A stretch of DNA of 64,000 nt from Serripes groenlandicus. Taxonomy: Eukaryota > Mollusca > Bivalvia > Cardiida > Cardiidae. Within the stretch, counting starts at the first letter, position 1. Each line of letters starts with the position of its first letter. This document shows positions 1 through 10,486 of the stretch, piece after piece. The stretch covers positions 12,348,043 to 12,412,042 of the forward strand of contig JASEVX010000017.1 of assembly GCA_031761405.1 (NCBI GenBank). Reading direction: 5' to 3'. The position numbers and the translations under genes were made by a program. The notes beneath the pieces were generated by a model, which was not told the origin of the DNA, made no database searches, and saw only the letters and a list, made by a program, of their open reading frames with translations.

Positions 1-507
1 ATAATATTACAGCTAATACCATTATAGCCAATTTAAAGGTTATTGTAACGGCCAAGCATTTAATTTCACCCGGAGTTTAATCTCGTTAACTTTATACCGT
101 TCAAGGATTTACTCGTCTTACACGTTTTAGAAACCCTTTCCAAAAAGTCAGTCGACTTTAAAGCACATTGTTGAAACATGTATATACTTAATAATTAAGT
201 CTCCTATTCCCCCAATGTTTTCTATTCTATGTCACGAACATAAATTCCGTCAATGGCCAACGTTTTACCCCATTTTGTTTTTTTATCTTAAGCCTGTTCT
301 CAATGTGTACGATATTTGGATGGTTTATGAAGTAAACAATTAGTTGCAAAAGCAGAATAGGGCTATTTTCATTCTTCATATTTCATTTGAGCGTTTTCTT
401 TTTCGAATGGACATGGTTTGTTTAAGTTACGATAAATTACAGTAACAACCACATTTAATAATTAATTTGTCTATGAAAGACAATCATTGAAGATATATCA
501 TATATGC
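1..507. other. AT-rich unique sequence, no gene seen
   Basis: I see no open frame, tRNA-like box, terminal inverted repeat or tandem array here. The stretch is AT-rich and looks like intergenic or intronic DNA. Confidence 0.5.
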
Positions 508-610
508 ATATTTACATCGCCGACATATTTAAAAGTGAAAATTTTGTGGCATGTGAAACATATTTACATCGCCGACATATTTAAAAGTGAAACTTTTGTG
601 GCATGTGAAA
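508..610. repeat. 51-bp direct duplication
   Basis: Two adjacent copies of a block beginning CATATTTACATCGCCGACAT and ending GTGGCATGTGAAA. They differ by very few bases (for example AAAATTTTG versus AAACTTTTG). A simple recent tandem duplication. Confidence 0.85.
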
Positions 611-726
611 AGATCTATCTGAGACCACAGTGCAAATTGTAGCCAATGAACACCCTGTAGCGCGTCTATGTATGGAAAGATTGGAAACCGAATAATCTGC
701 ATTTTGACTTCAAAGGTTGTTAGACC

Positions 727-1734
727 GCCTCGGTGGTGTAGTGGTAGAGCGTTTGCCTCGGTGGTGTAGTGGTAGAGCGTCCACCTCGGTGGTGTAGTGG
801 TAGAGCGTTTGCCTCGGTGGTGTAGTGGTAGAGCGTCCACCTCGGTGGTGTAGTGGTAGAGCGTTTGCCTCGGTGGTGTAGTGGTAGAGCGTCCACCTCG
901 GTGGTGTAGTGGTAGAGCGTTTGCCTCGGTGGTGTAGTGGTAGAGCGTCCACCTCGGTGGTGTAGTGGTAGAGCGTCCACCTCGGTGGTGTAGTGGTAGA
1001 GCGTCCACCTCGGTGGTGTAGTGGTAGAGCGTCCACCTCGGTGGTGTAGTGGTAGAGCGTCCACCTCGGTGGTGTAGTGGTAGAGCGTCCACCTCGGTGG
1101 TGTAGTGGTAGAGCGTTTGCCTCGGTGGTGTAGTGGTAGAGCGTCCACCTCGGTGGTGTAGTGGTAGAGCGTTTGCCTCGGTGGTGTAGTGGTAGAGCGT
1201 CCACCTCGGTGGTGTAGTGGTAGAGCGTCCACCTCGGTGGTGTAGTGGTAGAGCGTCCACCTCGGTGGTGTAGTGGTAGAGCGTCCACCTCGGTGGTGTA
1301 GTGGTAGAGCGTTTGCCTCGGTGGTGTAGTGGTAGAGCGTTTGCCTCGGTGGTGTAGTGGTAGAGCGTCCACCTCGGTGGTGTAGTGGTAGAGCGTCCAC
1401 CTCGGTGGTGTAGTGGTAGAGCGTCCACCTCGGTGGTGTAGTGGTAGAGCGTCCACCTTGGTGGTGTAGTGGTAGAGCGTCCACCCCGGTGGTGTAGTGG
1501 TAGAGCGTTTGCCTCGGTGGTGTAGTGGTAGAGCGTCCACCCCGGTGGTGTAGTGGTAGAGCGTCCACCTCGGTAGTGTAGTGGTAGAGCGTCCACCTCG
1601 GTGGTGTAGTGGTAGAGCGTCCACCTCGGTGGTGTAGTGGTAGAGCGTCCACCTCGGTGGTGTAGTGGTAGAGCGTCCACCCCGGTGGTGTAGTGGTAGA
1701 GCGTCCACCTCGGTGGTGTAGTGGTAGAGCGTTT
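727..1734 (+). repeat. 28-bp tandem array of the SINE-A A-box half, 36 copies
   Basis: Thirty-six head-to-tail 28-bp units, each containing TGGTGTAGTGGTAGAGCG, which fits the RNA polymerase III A-box consensus TRGYNNANNGG. Two unit types exist, ending in TTTG or TCCA. The first eight units alternate strictly between the two (a 56-bp higher-order unit), then runs of TCCA units follow. The sequence continues without a break into a single B-box and SINE tail (1735-1960), so this is a SINE-A whose 5' tRNA-like segment has been amplified. All three minus-strand frames are open because 28 is not a multiple of three and the unit lacks stops. I treat those frames as non-coding. Confidence 0.95.
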
Positions 1735-1960
1735 GCCTCGGGTGCGTGAGGTCGCGGTTCCGATACCCGACTGGGTCATATCAAAGATAAAAAAATGTTA
1801 GTAGCGGCTGTCCTCCCTGATGCGGGGTTAGCACTACGACTGACTGGCTGGTGTCAGGATAAATGGACAAGCAGTTCTGGTAACTTACCCAGGAAACGCC
1901 GTGATATAACTGGAAATTGTTGAAAGCGGGATAAAACAGCAAAACAATCAATCAATCAAA
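1735..1960 (+). mobile_element. SINE-A 3' portion (B-box, body, tail) joined to the A-box array
   Basis: After the last 28-bp unit comes the rest of a tRNA-derived SINE. There is an anticodon-arm remnant (CCTCGGGTGCGTGAGG), a B-box (GGTTCCGATACCC, 1756-1768), a body with GACTGACTGGCTGGTGTCAGG, then the tail GCCGTGATATAACTGG...TTGTTGAAAGCGG and AATCAATCAATCAA. Intact relatives carry the head TCCGCCTCGGGTGCGGGAGG, whose anticodon loop reads CGG (proline-like). Orientation is plus. Confidence 0.9.
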
Positions 1961-2034
1961 GGTTGGTAATGCCATTGCTAACAGTATTTAAGTTATATCA
2001 CGAAATATCTATCATAACATATGAAATTGAATTA

Positions 2035-2166
2035 TCTCAGAGCTCTAGATAAGGGGCATTGTTCATGTTCTAAAATCCTTATTCGACATTCAAACCCTAT
2101 GTTGTGGGTTACTCAAAAGAATCGTCTCAGTGAGACGATTCTTTTGAGTAACCTACAACATATGAC
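2035..2166. repeat. Element H, long hairpin with 5' leader (copy 1)
   Basis: A leader AGAGCTCTAGATAAGGGGC...TTCATGTTCTAAAATCC precedes an inverted repeat of about 31-nt arms (2099-2129 with 2131-2162) centred on GTCTCAGTGAGAC. One arm carries a single mismatch. The same leader plus hairpin recurs at 21865-21996, so this is a dispersed non-autonomous element rather than a chance palindrome. No coding capacity. Confidence 0.85.
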
Positions 2167-2175
2167 TTGGTTAAG

Positions 2176-2330
2176 TTATAGTTTACCAGTACTACCAGTT
2201 TTACTTATCCTGACCGGTGGGCGGTTGGCGATTTAACTTCCAAAGTATTTGGTATGACCCGACCGGGGATTGAACATTGATCCCAAACTCCCAAGGCGGA
2301 CGTTCTAACCACTTCACAACAGAGACAGGA
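2176..2330 (-). mobile_element. SINE-A fragment
   Basis: Reverse complement matches the SINE-A body and head: TTTACCAGTACTACCAGT, TATCCTGACC, TTTGGTATGACCCGACCGGG, then a degenerate B-box and AAGGCGGACGTTCTAACCAC (D-arm side). The tail and part of the body are missing and substitutions are numerous, so this is an old copy. Confidence 0.75.
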
Positions 2331-2543
2331 CTGAAGGGTTTTAGGGCCACGTCAAACGAATACCGAGCTAAAGTTCTTTGCGATAAGCGAAGATCCAGAA
2401 CAGTCTTTTTTTTTCACGCAGTCTGATCAAGATCTCCCATGATCTTCACAAAGTCGTATAAGCTTGCGGAATCCCTCTCGAAACGGCTATGGCCGAATAC
2501 CGATTATCCGAATGAGTCACGTCGAGTGATTTGGGGTCTCAAT

Positions 2544-2836
2544 TGATTGATTGGGGTTTAACGCCGTTTTTTAACAATTTCTCAGTTATATCACGGCTGC
2601 CAGTTCACCTACTCATGCATTTCCTGGTTTTCTCACACCAGTACTCCACACAACAATCTTCCCAAGCAACTGGCTGATTTTCCACTTAGACTTAGCCCAT
2701 TGGTGGAAGACAAATGACGCTCGTTGCATTGACTTTTGTCAATCGTCGGAAAGAAAGTTGGCCAAGCCGGGATTCGAACTCACAACCCCTGGATTGACAT
2801 CCCGCGTCGCTACCGACTGAACTACCGGGGCTCGGC
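2544..2836 (-). mobile_element. SINE-B, full length, with 13-bp target-site duplication
   Basis: Minus-strand SINE. Its head reads CCGGTAGTTCAGTCGGTAGC (A-box, complement of 2811-2828) and its B-box is the complement of GATTCGAAC at 2771-2779. The anticodon loop CTGTCAA-like position suggests a GTC (Asp-like) ancestry. The body includes the AAGTCTAAGTGGAAAATCAG segment, and the tail ends CCCCAATCAATCAAT. It is flanked by perfect 13-bp repeats TTGGGGTCTCAAT at 2531-2543 and 2837-2849, which fixes its boundaries and shows retroposition by target-primed reverse transcription. Confidence 0.93.
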
Positions 2837-3114
2837 TTGGGGTCTCAATGCATCCACGTACAGTGAAGACTCGGACGAGCCTGTACATCCGCACTTTATA
2901 CGACACAAGAGCATTCTCTGTCCATTTACACGTAATTTAGTCCGAAATACTTAATTATTGTGGCTAGAAGTGTGCCCTCCTCCCTGTCTGTAATTTACAT
3001 TAATTATACTTTATAAAAAAGTTTTACGGAGAGTCGATATAAGATCCCTTATCACGTGACACGGCTCATATAAACAATTTGATTGCCATTACAACTAATT
3101 ATATAAGATTCCTC

Positions 3115-3344
3115 TTAACCCTTTCTCACATACAGCAAATCTGTAGCAGACGACTTTGAAAATGTCGACTTAAAAACATGGAAAATCTTTTAAATTGTAT
3201 GTATAATTACTGGAAAAAAATGAAAATATTGTGGCAAAAGGAGAAATTGCTCGTTTTGAGCAATTTCTCCTTTTGTCACAATGTTTTCAAAAATCGTCTG
3301 CTGCAGATGCGTCAAAATGCGTCTTTTAGGTGGGAAAGGGTTAA
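3115..3344. mobile_element. MITE-T1 copy (TTAA foldback element)
   Basis: Reference description for this family. Elements are about 200-240 bp and begin TTAACCCTTTCCCTCATA (here TTAACCCTTTCTCACATA) and end with the inverted complement ...GGGAAAGGGTTAA. TTAA on both sides is the duplicated target, as in piggyBac-type transposons, whose ends also start CCC. Inside lies a second inverted pair (CTGCAGCAGACGAC near the left end, GTCGTCTGCTGCAG near the right end) and a central hairpin, here AAATTGCTC..GAGCAATTT. There is no open frame, so mobilisation would need a transposase supplied from elsewhere. Confidence 0.92.
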
Positions 3345-3394
3345 GGTCAACTTTTGTGTGGCGTGACTCGAGATATAAACAAAGATAAACTCAC

Positions 3395-3709
3395 CATATC
3401 CAGTCTAGCAAATCCTCTGTTATCCACACAGTGTTTAACCAGATCCGTCTGCTGATCGATCCTCATGACAGTCACGTCTCGAATAACACTATCCTTCAAA
3501 CGATCGTCCCCCTCAACGCTTCTCCTGTCGTCTGTCGTTCGGGCGTTCACGGAAACCATCTTACTGTCGCCGAAAGCCACCTTACGTCGTCCGTTGAATG
3601 CAGGGCCGCAGGATTTGGACCTGAGTTTAGACATACGGTACATTAATATACGCTGGTCTCCATACACGGGCGTGCGAGGCGAGCCCGACACTGACACGGT
3701 TATAACCAT
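3395..3709 (-). CDS. Candidate first coding exon A (105 codons), product unknown
   Basis: A minus-strand frame opens at an ATG (complement of 3707-3709) in a strong initiation context: A at -3 and G at +4 (CCAACATGG). It runs 105 codons and ends exactly at a consensus splice donor, ATG|GTGAGTTT (GT at 3394-3393), in phase 0. Reading past the donor gives only 15 more residues before a stop. The predicted segment starts MVITVSVSGSPRTPVYGDQR, is basic, and is rich in Arg, Asp, Ser and Val (for example NGRRKVAFGDSK, TTDDRRSVEGDDRLKD, VKHCVDNRGFARLDM). No signal peptide or membrane segment is evident. Higher GC and more balanced codon use than the flanks support a real exon. I do not recognise the family. 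Following exons would lie at lower coordinates and I could not identify any in the window, so the gene may continue beyond the left edge. An alternative start is the internal Met of MSKLRSKSCG. Confidence 0.6.
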
Positions 3710-3719
3710 GTTGGTATAT

Positions 3720-4316
3720 ATTAATTATATGTCACCCCTTATCTAAATCCGTGGGATATCGAAGTCATTCATATTAGAAAGGCGTACGATCGATCTGAAT
3801 GTTCGTGAAATCCATATCATATCAAAACGTTGAGAGGGTCGGATTTAATGTTAGTTTGATCTGATTCGAGTGTTTAGTCGTATATTTGTGGTACTCATCT
3901 TTAAAATCCTGGCAACGACGGAAAGTCGTTTTGACACATGCCTGATAAGTTTATAATTCCTAGAAAATCCACATCCTATCACAAAGCCAAAAATAAATAA
4001 ATATATATCATATAATAAAATAATATTAATATTTAAAAAAAAAAAAAAAGAAGGTCCAATCTTCACACGTAAATATCATGTAATATGTATATATATCGCT
4101 TTGGAGTGTGACCCTTTATCTAATACAGGCGATATTCGACGCGTATGAAACAGACGACTTTTTAAACATTATTGAAGGTAGAAATGTTAATTTATTACAT
4201 TCCCTGAATGTTGTCTTCTCTGTATAATAAAATACTTCCAATTTTCAAGATATTTCATCATTTTATTCAAATGTTTTTAAAACAGAAGACTCGATGATAT
4301 CACATCAGTGATTTGG
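3720..4316. other. Unique AT-rich sequence upstream of exon A
   Basis: This would be the 5' flank of exon A on the minus strand. It contains an A-run at about 4034-4049 and short AT dinucleotide runs. I see no convincing TATA/initiator pair and no repeat family. Confidence 0.4.
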
Positions 4317-4538
4317 TTAACCCTTTCCCACATACAACAAATAGACGACTTTGAAAACATCTCAACACCAATATGGAAAATCTCCCTGAATGAAGATATA
4401 CTTATTAAATAGAGTTGAAAACATTGTGTCAAAAGGAGAAATTGCTCGTTTTGAGCAATTTCTTCTTTTGTCACAATGTTTTCAAAAGTCGTCCGCTGCA
4501 GAGGCGTCAGAAAGCGTCTACATGCGGGAAAGGGTTAA
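4317..4538. mobile_element. MITE-T1 copy
   Basis: TTAACCCTTTCCCACATA at the left and CATGCGGGAAAGGGTTAA at the right, with TTAA on both sides. Central hairpin AAATTGCTCGTTTTGAGCAATTT with a perfect stem. Near intact. Confidence 0.93.
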
Positions 4539-4929
4539 CAGGTACCACGACAAACTGACCACTTAATTCGATTGCAGTTGGTCTGCCAAACTGATTCACC
4601 TACGAAAATCTTTTTCTAACAAAATGTCAGTTCTGTTCTATAATTTGATTTGATTCTTATCTATCGGAGATTTGATAACCATTTACCAAACCTGTGTAAT
4701 AAATATATTGTTACATAATGAGATGTGTCACAGCATAAAGAGATATTCTGAGTCCAAGAAGCTTTTATCCTTTTCCTGGTACAGACTACTTTTGATGCAT
4801 TTGAAGCAGATGACATTTGGAAGAATCGTGAGAAAAGGAGCCCTGTAGCATATTAAATACCCCCTCCATCCCCCTCCCCCTCCCCTCATGTGATCCTACT
4901 TTGACATTAAGGTAGAACACCTTTAATCC

Positions 4930-5075
4930 GCTCGGTGATTTCCGAACGAGGTCGGTATTTATTAACAGTACGTAGACGAATCGGCGATTTCCGTACGAGC
5001 TTGGTATTAATTAACGGTACGTAGACTCGGTGATTTCCGTACCAGCTCGGTATTTATGAACAGAACGTAGTCCGG
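4930..5075. repeat. Three imperfect copies of a roughly 50-bp unit
   Basis: CTCGGTGATTTCCG followed by ACGAGCTCGGTATTTATTAA and CAGTACGTAGAC occurs three times with point differences and one short internal deletion. It is preceded by a C/T-rich run (4861-4887). Confidence 0.75.
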
Positions 5076-7150
5076 TGGAAATGACCATCAAGCCAACGTA
5101 TTATACCGCAATACTATTTTCAAATCTTAAAGGAAAAATCATAAATCAGTTTTCATTTTCGTTCGTCATCTTCGTACACAAAATAATAAATTAATGGTTT
5201 CATTACACACATCGTTGATAACTGCACTGATGAATAACGTGTTTTTAAACAAATCCACACAATTATTAGACAAATTCAAATCTTATCATGTTTCGTATCC
5301 TTTTCACATTGTTTACCCGTACATCATTTAATAGACTGTGCAAAGAATGCAGATAAAATCGCGATTTATATTGCACGATCAATGGTATGAGTATGTCATA
5401 TTTAACTTATGCCACTTCCTTCTCATTGAAAGAACTTGAAGCTCGATGTATGAGGCATTCACCTTGGAATTTCATAAGTAGAATAATAACTCTCGTAGCA
5501 TTGTTTAATGCATTACCCGATTGCTAAGCTTATGCGCAATTAATTTGAACGCATAAGAGAAATCAATAGAAAATGGAGATACATGGAAAGTTTCTGTAAC
5601 TATGAAAACATGTTTGAGAGAGACCTAGATAGCTATTTGGAAGTCACATGCTTGTTGTTATAGAACACAACGCGGCTTTCAATTCAAATATAAATAAGTT
5701 AGAAGATAAACTCACGACTTTCAGGTCGCACTATTCCAATTACTTATTAGTGTCAAAACTAATGAAAACATAACCCAGTTAATTCTCTTTTAGTAGTAAT
5801 GCATGACTACTTTGATTTTGACTTTCAGTGCAACAATTACCTTGTTTAGTTCGTCTAGACTATGCAATGTTACCAAACAACACGAGGGTATATCTCCTCT
5901 TTTAAATACCACGTTTTGTGATTATTATTACTTTGTTACCTTTTCAACTATTCTAAGTATGGATGTCATATTTAATTTTAGCACTTTGCCTTGCTTTCTG
6001 TCGCCCTGCAGAAAGCAATTTCCCCCTTTTCCACTTTGTTCAAAATAATACTTTCATTTACAGAGATTTTTCATGTTTTTGCCCAAATTATTTCAAATAT
6101 TTGTGAAAAGATGTATATTATCATGATGCATACACATGGGTAGTCACATTATAAGTACTGGCTGGATTTAGTGGACAGTGTATGTTTAGACCAGGCTGTG
6201 TATCGGCAGAGTATACTCAAAATCTACACTGTTCACATACTACTTACACACACGTGTTATAATCTTCTGTCAACTTGTTTACGTATTGACAAGACTGGGT
6301 AGACGCACAGTGTGATCTAAACCTAAACAATTCAGAAATCCAGACTTTATACAAATGTTCAGTTTTGCACATGTAAGAGTCCATAGTCAATTCTAGGAAT
6401 ATATATATATACAGTCCAACCTGTGTTTCAAGATCACCCATGGGACGAGACCGATCTGGTCGTTGTTCACAGGTAGTCTTGAATTGCAGGGTTATTTATG
6501 CATAACATAAGCAATTGTGAAATGAAAAAAAAAAATGTGGTTGCTATAGACAGGGAATTGCAATACAAAGGTGGTCGTTAGTACAGATTTGACTGTATAT
6601 CAAATGTTGAGTTGAGCAACCAATAGTATAGAGCTGGCTGTGCCGCATGAGCTGGCTCGAACCTGGTGACACGGACTTCACAGAATTAGATCCAGTAGTC
6701 AAAAGCTTGATATCCTATACAAATGCATCCGTATCTATACCCGTATTCTAATAATTCAGTTTTTTTTTTTTTTTTATGTCTGTTTCAAATAACTAATGCA
6801 TTTTAGATGCACGTGACTTCAAAAGCGCGTCTGCATTAACATTCCGTTGATATTAACCGTTTCTCCCCACGATAATTATTTCGAAATAAGTTTCATTTCA
6901 AATTTAGAAAATTTAAGATCAAATTTGATTAAAAGTATGCCCCCTCAGACTGCCTGAATCAACATATCGATTTCTCAATGTGTCATGTATATTTCCGTTT
7001 CGATTGTTTTTTTCAATTAAAGCTAAACGCGGTTTACACATGTTTTACATTATTAATTTTTTTGAATAGTTATTATTTGAACAAGATGTGAACATAAAAA
7101 TCGATTAAAATTATTTTTCAATGTCGGAATACTTCAAGCTTATTCATATA
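5076..7150. other. Unique AT-rich sequence, about 2 kb
   Basis: No repeat family, tRNA-like box or exon with both a start and a splice donor was found. An 81-codon plus-strand frame at 5803-6048 has no supporting context. A T-run lies at 6757-6775. Confidence 0.45.
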
Positions 7151-7382
7151 TTAAACCCTTTCCCTCATATGTAGGCTTTCTGACGCTTTTGAAGCAGACG
7201 TATTTTTGAACACATAGTGACAAAAGAAGAAATTGCTCAAAACGAGCAATTTCTTTATTTTGCCACGATGTTTTCCAGTTTTAGTCATAGGTTATCCATT
7301 CAACTATAGAGATTTTCTAGTTTTTAACAAAATGTGTTCAAAGTCGTCTGCCGCAGATTTGTTGTAATTGGGAAAGGGTTAA
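7151..7382. mobile_element. MITE-T1 copy
   Basis: Left end TTAAACCCTTTCCCTCATAT has one extra A inside the TTAA junction; right end is GGGAAAGGGTTAA. Central hairpin AAATTGCTCAAAACGAGCAATTT. Relative to most copies it is inserted in the reverse orientation (the TTTCTGACGC side is on the left). Confidence 0.9.
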
Positions 7383-7541
7383 GTTTGTTTCCCATTAGAT
7401 ATTTTCATAAGCAGACGAACATATGGGTTAAACTGTTAATACATTTAATGTTAAGCGATCTAAAAAGAAAGGTGTTTAAACACATTTCAGTTTTATTAGA
7501 TTTTGAGTAATTTTGACAGTCAGAACGAGAATAGTACAAGT

Positions 7542-7765
7542 TTAACACTTTCCCACATACAACAGATCTGCAGCAGACGACTTTGAAAACTTTGAAAACT
7601 TGCAGGAAAAACTTTGGATATTTCTCTATAGATGAAAGTAAAATTGTTGAATAGGGTTGAAAAAGGAGACATAACTCATCATGATTAACGTCTCATTTGG
7701 CCACAATGGTTTCTAACATCGCCTGTTTCAGAGGCGTTGAAAGGCGTCTACATGAACACTCCTTT
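7542..7765. mobile_element. MITE-T1 copy, degraded right end
   Basis: Left end TTAACACTTTCCCACATACA and the CTGCAGCAGACGAC motif are clear. The right side (GAGGCGTTGAAAGGCGTCTA) lacks the terminal GGGAAAGGGTTAA. The central hairpin is mostly lost. Confidence 0.8.
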
Positions 7766-8060
7766 CTCTGATACAGACGACGTGGCACCAAACGTCATTT
7801 TTGGGATATATTCGACGTCAGTTTTGTCAATAGTTTAACGGAAAATTGAATTAAAATTGGGTCATCAACAATTAGCATATATTCAATAAACAATTCGCTG
7901 AGAACAGCCTCTTGTAGGCGATGAGGTTTGAGAGCTTTAATCTTTTTTTCTAATATTTTCCTTTTGAAGTATGTATTGTCTAGATTATGTCACTTTTATT
8001 GAATAGACTATTGCTAGACTAAATTAAAACGAATAGAAGAAGAATATTCCAGTTGGTGTT

Positions 8061-8259
8061 TTAACCTTTCCCCTCATACGACAATTCTGCAGCAGACGAC
8101 TTTGAACATATTTTGTCAAAAAATAGAAAATGTCTATAATTGAATGGATAACCTATGACTAAAAGTTGAAAACATTGTGTCAAAAAGGAGAAACTATGTT
8201 TTCAAAAAGCCGTCTGCTGAAAAGGCGTCAGAAAGCGTTTATATGAGGGAAAAGGTTAA
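8061..8259. mobile_element. MITE-T1 copy with hairpin deleted
   Basis: TTAACCTTTCCCCTCATACG to ATGAGGGAAAAGGTTAA. The segment between GGAGAAA and CTATGTTTTC is missing, so the central hairpin has been removed precisely while both ends are kept. Confidence 0.9.
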
Positions 8260-8304
8260 GCCGCTTTCAACAGTTTTTTGTTCATATAAAGACATTTCAT
8301 GAGT

Positions 8305-8455
8305 TAGTTACCAATACTGCCGGGATTATCCATACAACCCTGAACGCCAAGGAAGAAATTCATTACTACCATTTTGTCTTGGGTATGACCCGAGCGGAGA
8401 TCGAAGCATGTTCTCCCGTTCCCAAGTGGAACGCTCTAACATTACACCATGGTGA
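8305..8455 (-). mobile_element. SINE-A fragment abutting the GAA array
   Basis: Minus-strand SINE-A body (GTTAGTTACCAATACTGCCG, CCCTGAACGCCAAGGA, TTGGGTATGACCCGAGCGG), B-box side and A-box side (GGAACGCTCTAACATTACAC). Its 5' end coincides with the start of the GAA microsatellite. The A-box end with the following GAGAAGAAGA is repeated at 8698-8745, so the microsatellite and the SINE end were duplicated together. Confidence 0.85.
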
Positions 8456-9593
8456 GAAGAAGAAGAAGACGAAGTAGAAGAAGAAGAAGAAGAAGAAGAA
8501 GAAGAAGAAGAAGAAGAAGAAGAAGAAGAAGAAGAAGAAGAAGAAGAAGAAGAAGAAGAAGAAGAAGAAGAAGAAGAAGAAGAAGAAGAAGAAGAAGAAG
8601 AAAGAGAAGAAGAAAGAGAATGAGAAGAGGAATAATAATAATAATAAGAAGAAGAAGAATAAAAAGAAGAAGAAGATGAAGAAGACGAAGAAGAAGAACG
8701 CTCTAACATTACACCATGGTGAGAAGAAGAAGAAGACGAAGTAGAAGAAGTAGAAGAAGAAGAAGAAGAAGAAGAAGAAGAAGAAGAAGAAGAAGAAGAA
8801 GAAGAAGAAGAAGAAGAAGAAGAAGAAGAAGAAGAAGAAGAAGAAGAAGAAGAAGAAGAAGAAGAAGAAGAAGAAGAAGAAGAAGAAGAAGAAGAAGAAG
8901 AAGAAGAGGAAGATGAAGAAGAAAAGAAGAAGAAGAAGAAGAAGAAGAAGAAGAAGAAGAAGAAGAAGAAGAGAAGAAGAAGAAGAAGAAGAAGAAGAAG
9001 AAGAAGAAGAAGAAGAAGAAGAAGAAGAAGAAGAAGAAGAAGAAGAAGAAGAAGAAGAAGAAGAAGAATAAAGAGAAGAAGAAGAAGAATAAAGAGAAGA
9101 AGAAAGAGAAGGAGAAGAAGACGAAGAAGAAGAAAGAAAAAGAAGAAAAAGAAGAAGAAGAAGAAGAAGAAGAAGAAGAAGAAGAAGAAGAAGAAGAAGA
9201 AGAAGAAGAAGAAGAAGAAGAAGAAGAAGAAGAAGAAAACGAAGAAGAGAAGAATAAAGAGAAGAAGAAGAAGAAGAAGAAGAAGAAGAAGAAGAAGAAG
9301 AAGAAGAAGAAGAAGAAGAAGAAGAAGAAGAGAAGAAGAAGAAGAAGAAGAAGAGAAGAAGAAGAAGAAGAAGAAGAAGAAGAAGAAGAAGAAGAAGAAG
9401 AAGAAGAAGAAGAAGAAGAAGAAGAAAGAGAAGAAGAAAGAAGAAGAGAAGAGGAATAATAATAATAATAAGAAGAAGAAGAATAAAAAGAAGAAGAAGA
9501 TGAAGAAGACGAAGAGAAGACGACGATCGAAACGAAAAGAAGAACAAAAAGGAGAGGAAGAAGAAGAAGAAGAGGAGGAGGATAAGAACGCCA
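8449..9593. repeat. (GAA)n / (AGA)n microsatellite, about 1.1 kb
   Basis: Almost pure purine strand of GAA repeats with interruptions (GACGAAGTAG, AATAATAATAATAA, GAGAAAGAGAAG). Blocks recur: the stretch AATAATAATA...GATGAAGAAGACG appears at 8630-8690 and again at 9455-9515. Such mirror-symmetric purine tracts can form triplex DNA. The poly-Arg, poly-Ser and poly-Phe frames read from it are artefacts of the repeat. The assembly gap begins where it ends. Confidence 0.97.
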
Positions 9594-9793
9594 NNNNNNN
9601 NNNNNNNNNNNNNNNNNNNNNNNNNNNNNNNNNNNNNNNNNNNNNNNNNNNNNNNNNNNNNNNNNNNNNNNNNNNNNNNNNNNNNNNNNNNNNNNNNNNN
9701 NNNNNNNNNNNNNNNNNNNNNNNNNNNNNNNNNNNNNNNNNNNNNNNNNNNNNNNNNNNNNNNNNNNNNNNNNNNNNNNNNNNNNNNNNNNNN
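9594..9793. other. Assembly gap, 200 N
   Basis: Exactly 200 unknown bases, a conventional placeholder length, adjoining the GAA tract. The real length of sequence missing here is unknown. Confidence 0.99.
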
Positions 9794-9914
9794 ATGAATG
9801 AATTCCCAATTTTATACAGCTATTAAATATCAGACAAAAATATTAAGGTGAAAACGATTAGTAGATAGAACGGTACATTGGAAAAGGCGTTACTCCATAA
9901 TAAAGTAACCTGAT

Positions 9915-10130
9915 TCTACATTCTGCAGCAGACGACTTTGAACGTATTTTGTCAAAAAGTAGAAAATCTCTATAATTGAATGGATAACCTATGACAAACA
10001 GTGGAAAACATTGTGGCAAAAGGAGAAATTGCACGTTTTGTGCAATTTCTTCTTTTGTCACTATGTTTTCAAAAAGCCGTCTGCTGCAGAGGCGTCAGAA
10101 AGCGTCTACATGATTGTAGGAAAGGGTTAA
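9915..10130. mobile_element. MITE-T1 copy, left end lost
   Basis: Starts around TTCTGCAGCAGACGACTTTG and ends TAGGAAAGGGTTAA. The central hairpin is the compensated variant AAATTGCAC..GTGCAATTT. The left CCCTTTCCC terminus is missing. Confidence 0.88.
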
Positions 10131-10486
10131 GGACTATCAAGATACATGTAGGCATACTTCAAAAGCTTCACTTCACTTGAAGACTGACTCTGGATTTTCA
10201 AATTGATGATGACTTTAGATCCACACTACATGATCTGGATCTTTTTTTTTGTTATCTGTTGAACAAGGTTCGAAAAATCGTCTGTCAAACCACATATTTC
10301 GGGTCATTTACCTTTGATTAGCTTTTAGGCGCTTCCGCTACAGTAACCTTAATTACTCGAGGATAAGTCTTTGCTTGAGCTAGGATCCTATACTTTAGGA
10401 ATGAAACTGATAGTATTGAAAATAATAATAATAAAAACGTTCACCTAACATATATAAATAACGCTCACGTTAACTCTTTAAGTGCT
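10131..10486. other. Unique sequence between MITE-T1 and SINE-B
   Basis: No gene, array or element recognised. Short ATA/ATAA runs only. Confidence 0.4.

Noticed and set aside
727..1740. A cluster of 36 tRNA genes
   Set aside because: Units contain only the A-box half (28 bp); no B-box or cloverleaf is possible within a unit.
529..1779. Open frames of 416, 332 and 310 codons on the minus strand
   Set aside because: All three frames stay open because the 28-bp unit has no minus-strand stop and 28 is not divisible by three. The proteins are the same repeat read in rotation; no start, splice or homology support.
3347..3746. Plus-strand frames of 71 and 93 codons over exon A
   Set aside because: They are antisense shadows; the minus frame has the better start and the exact donor, the plus frames have neither.
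8326..9826. Poly-Ser, poly-Phe, poly-Leu and poly-Arg frames
   Set aside because: Direct consequence of the GAA/AGA microsatellite, and one frame runs through the N gap.
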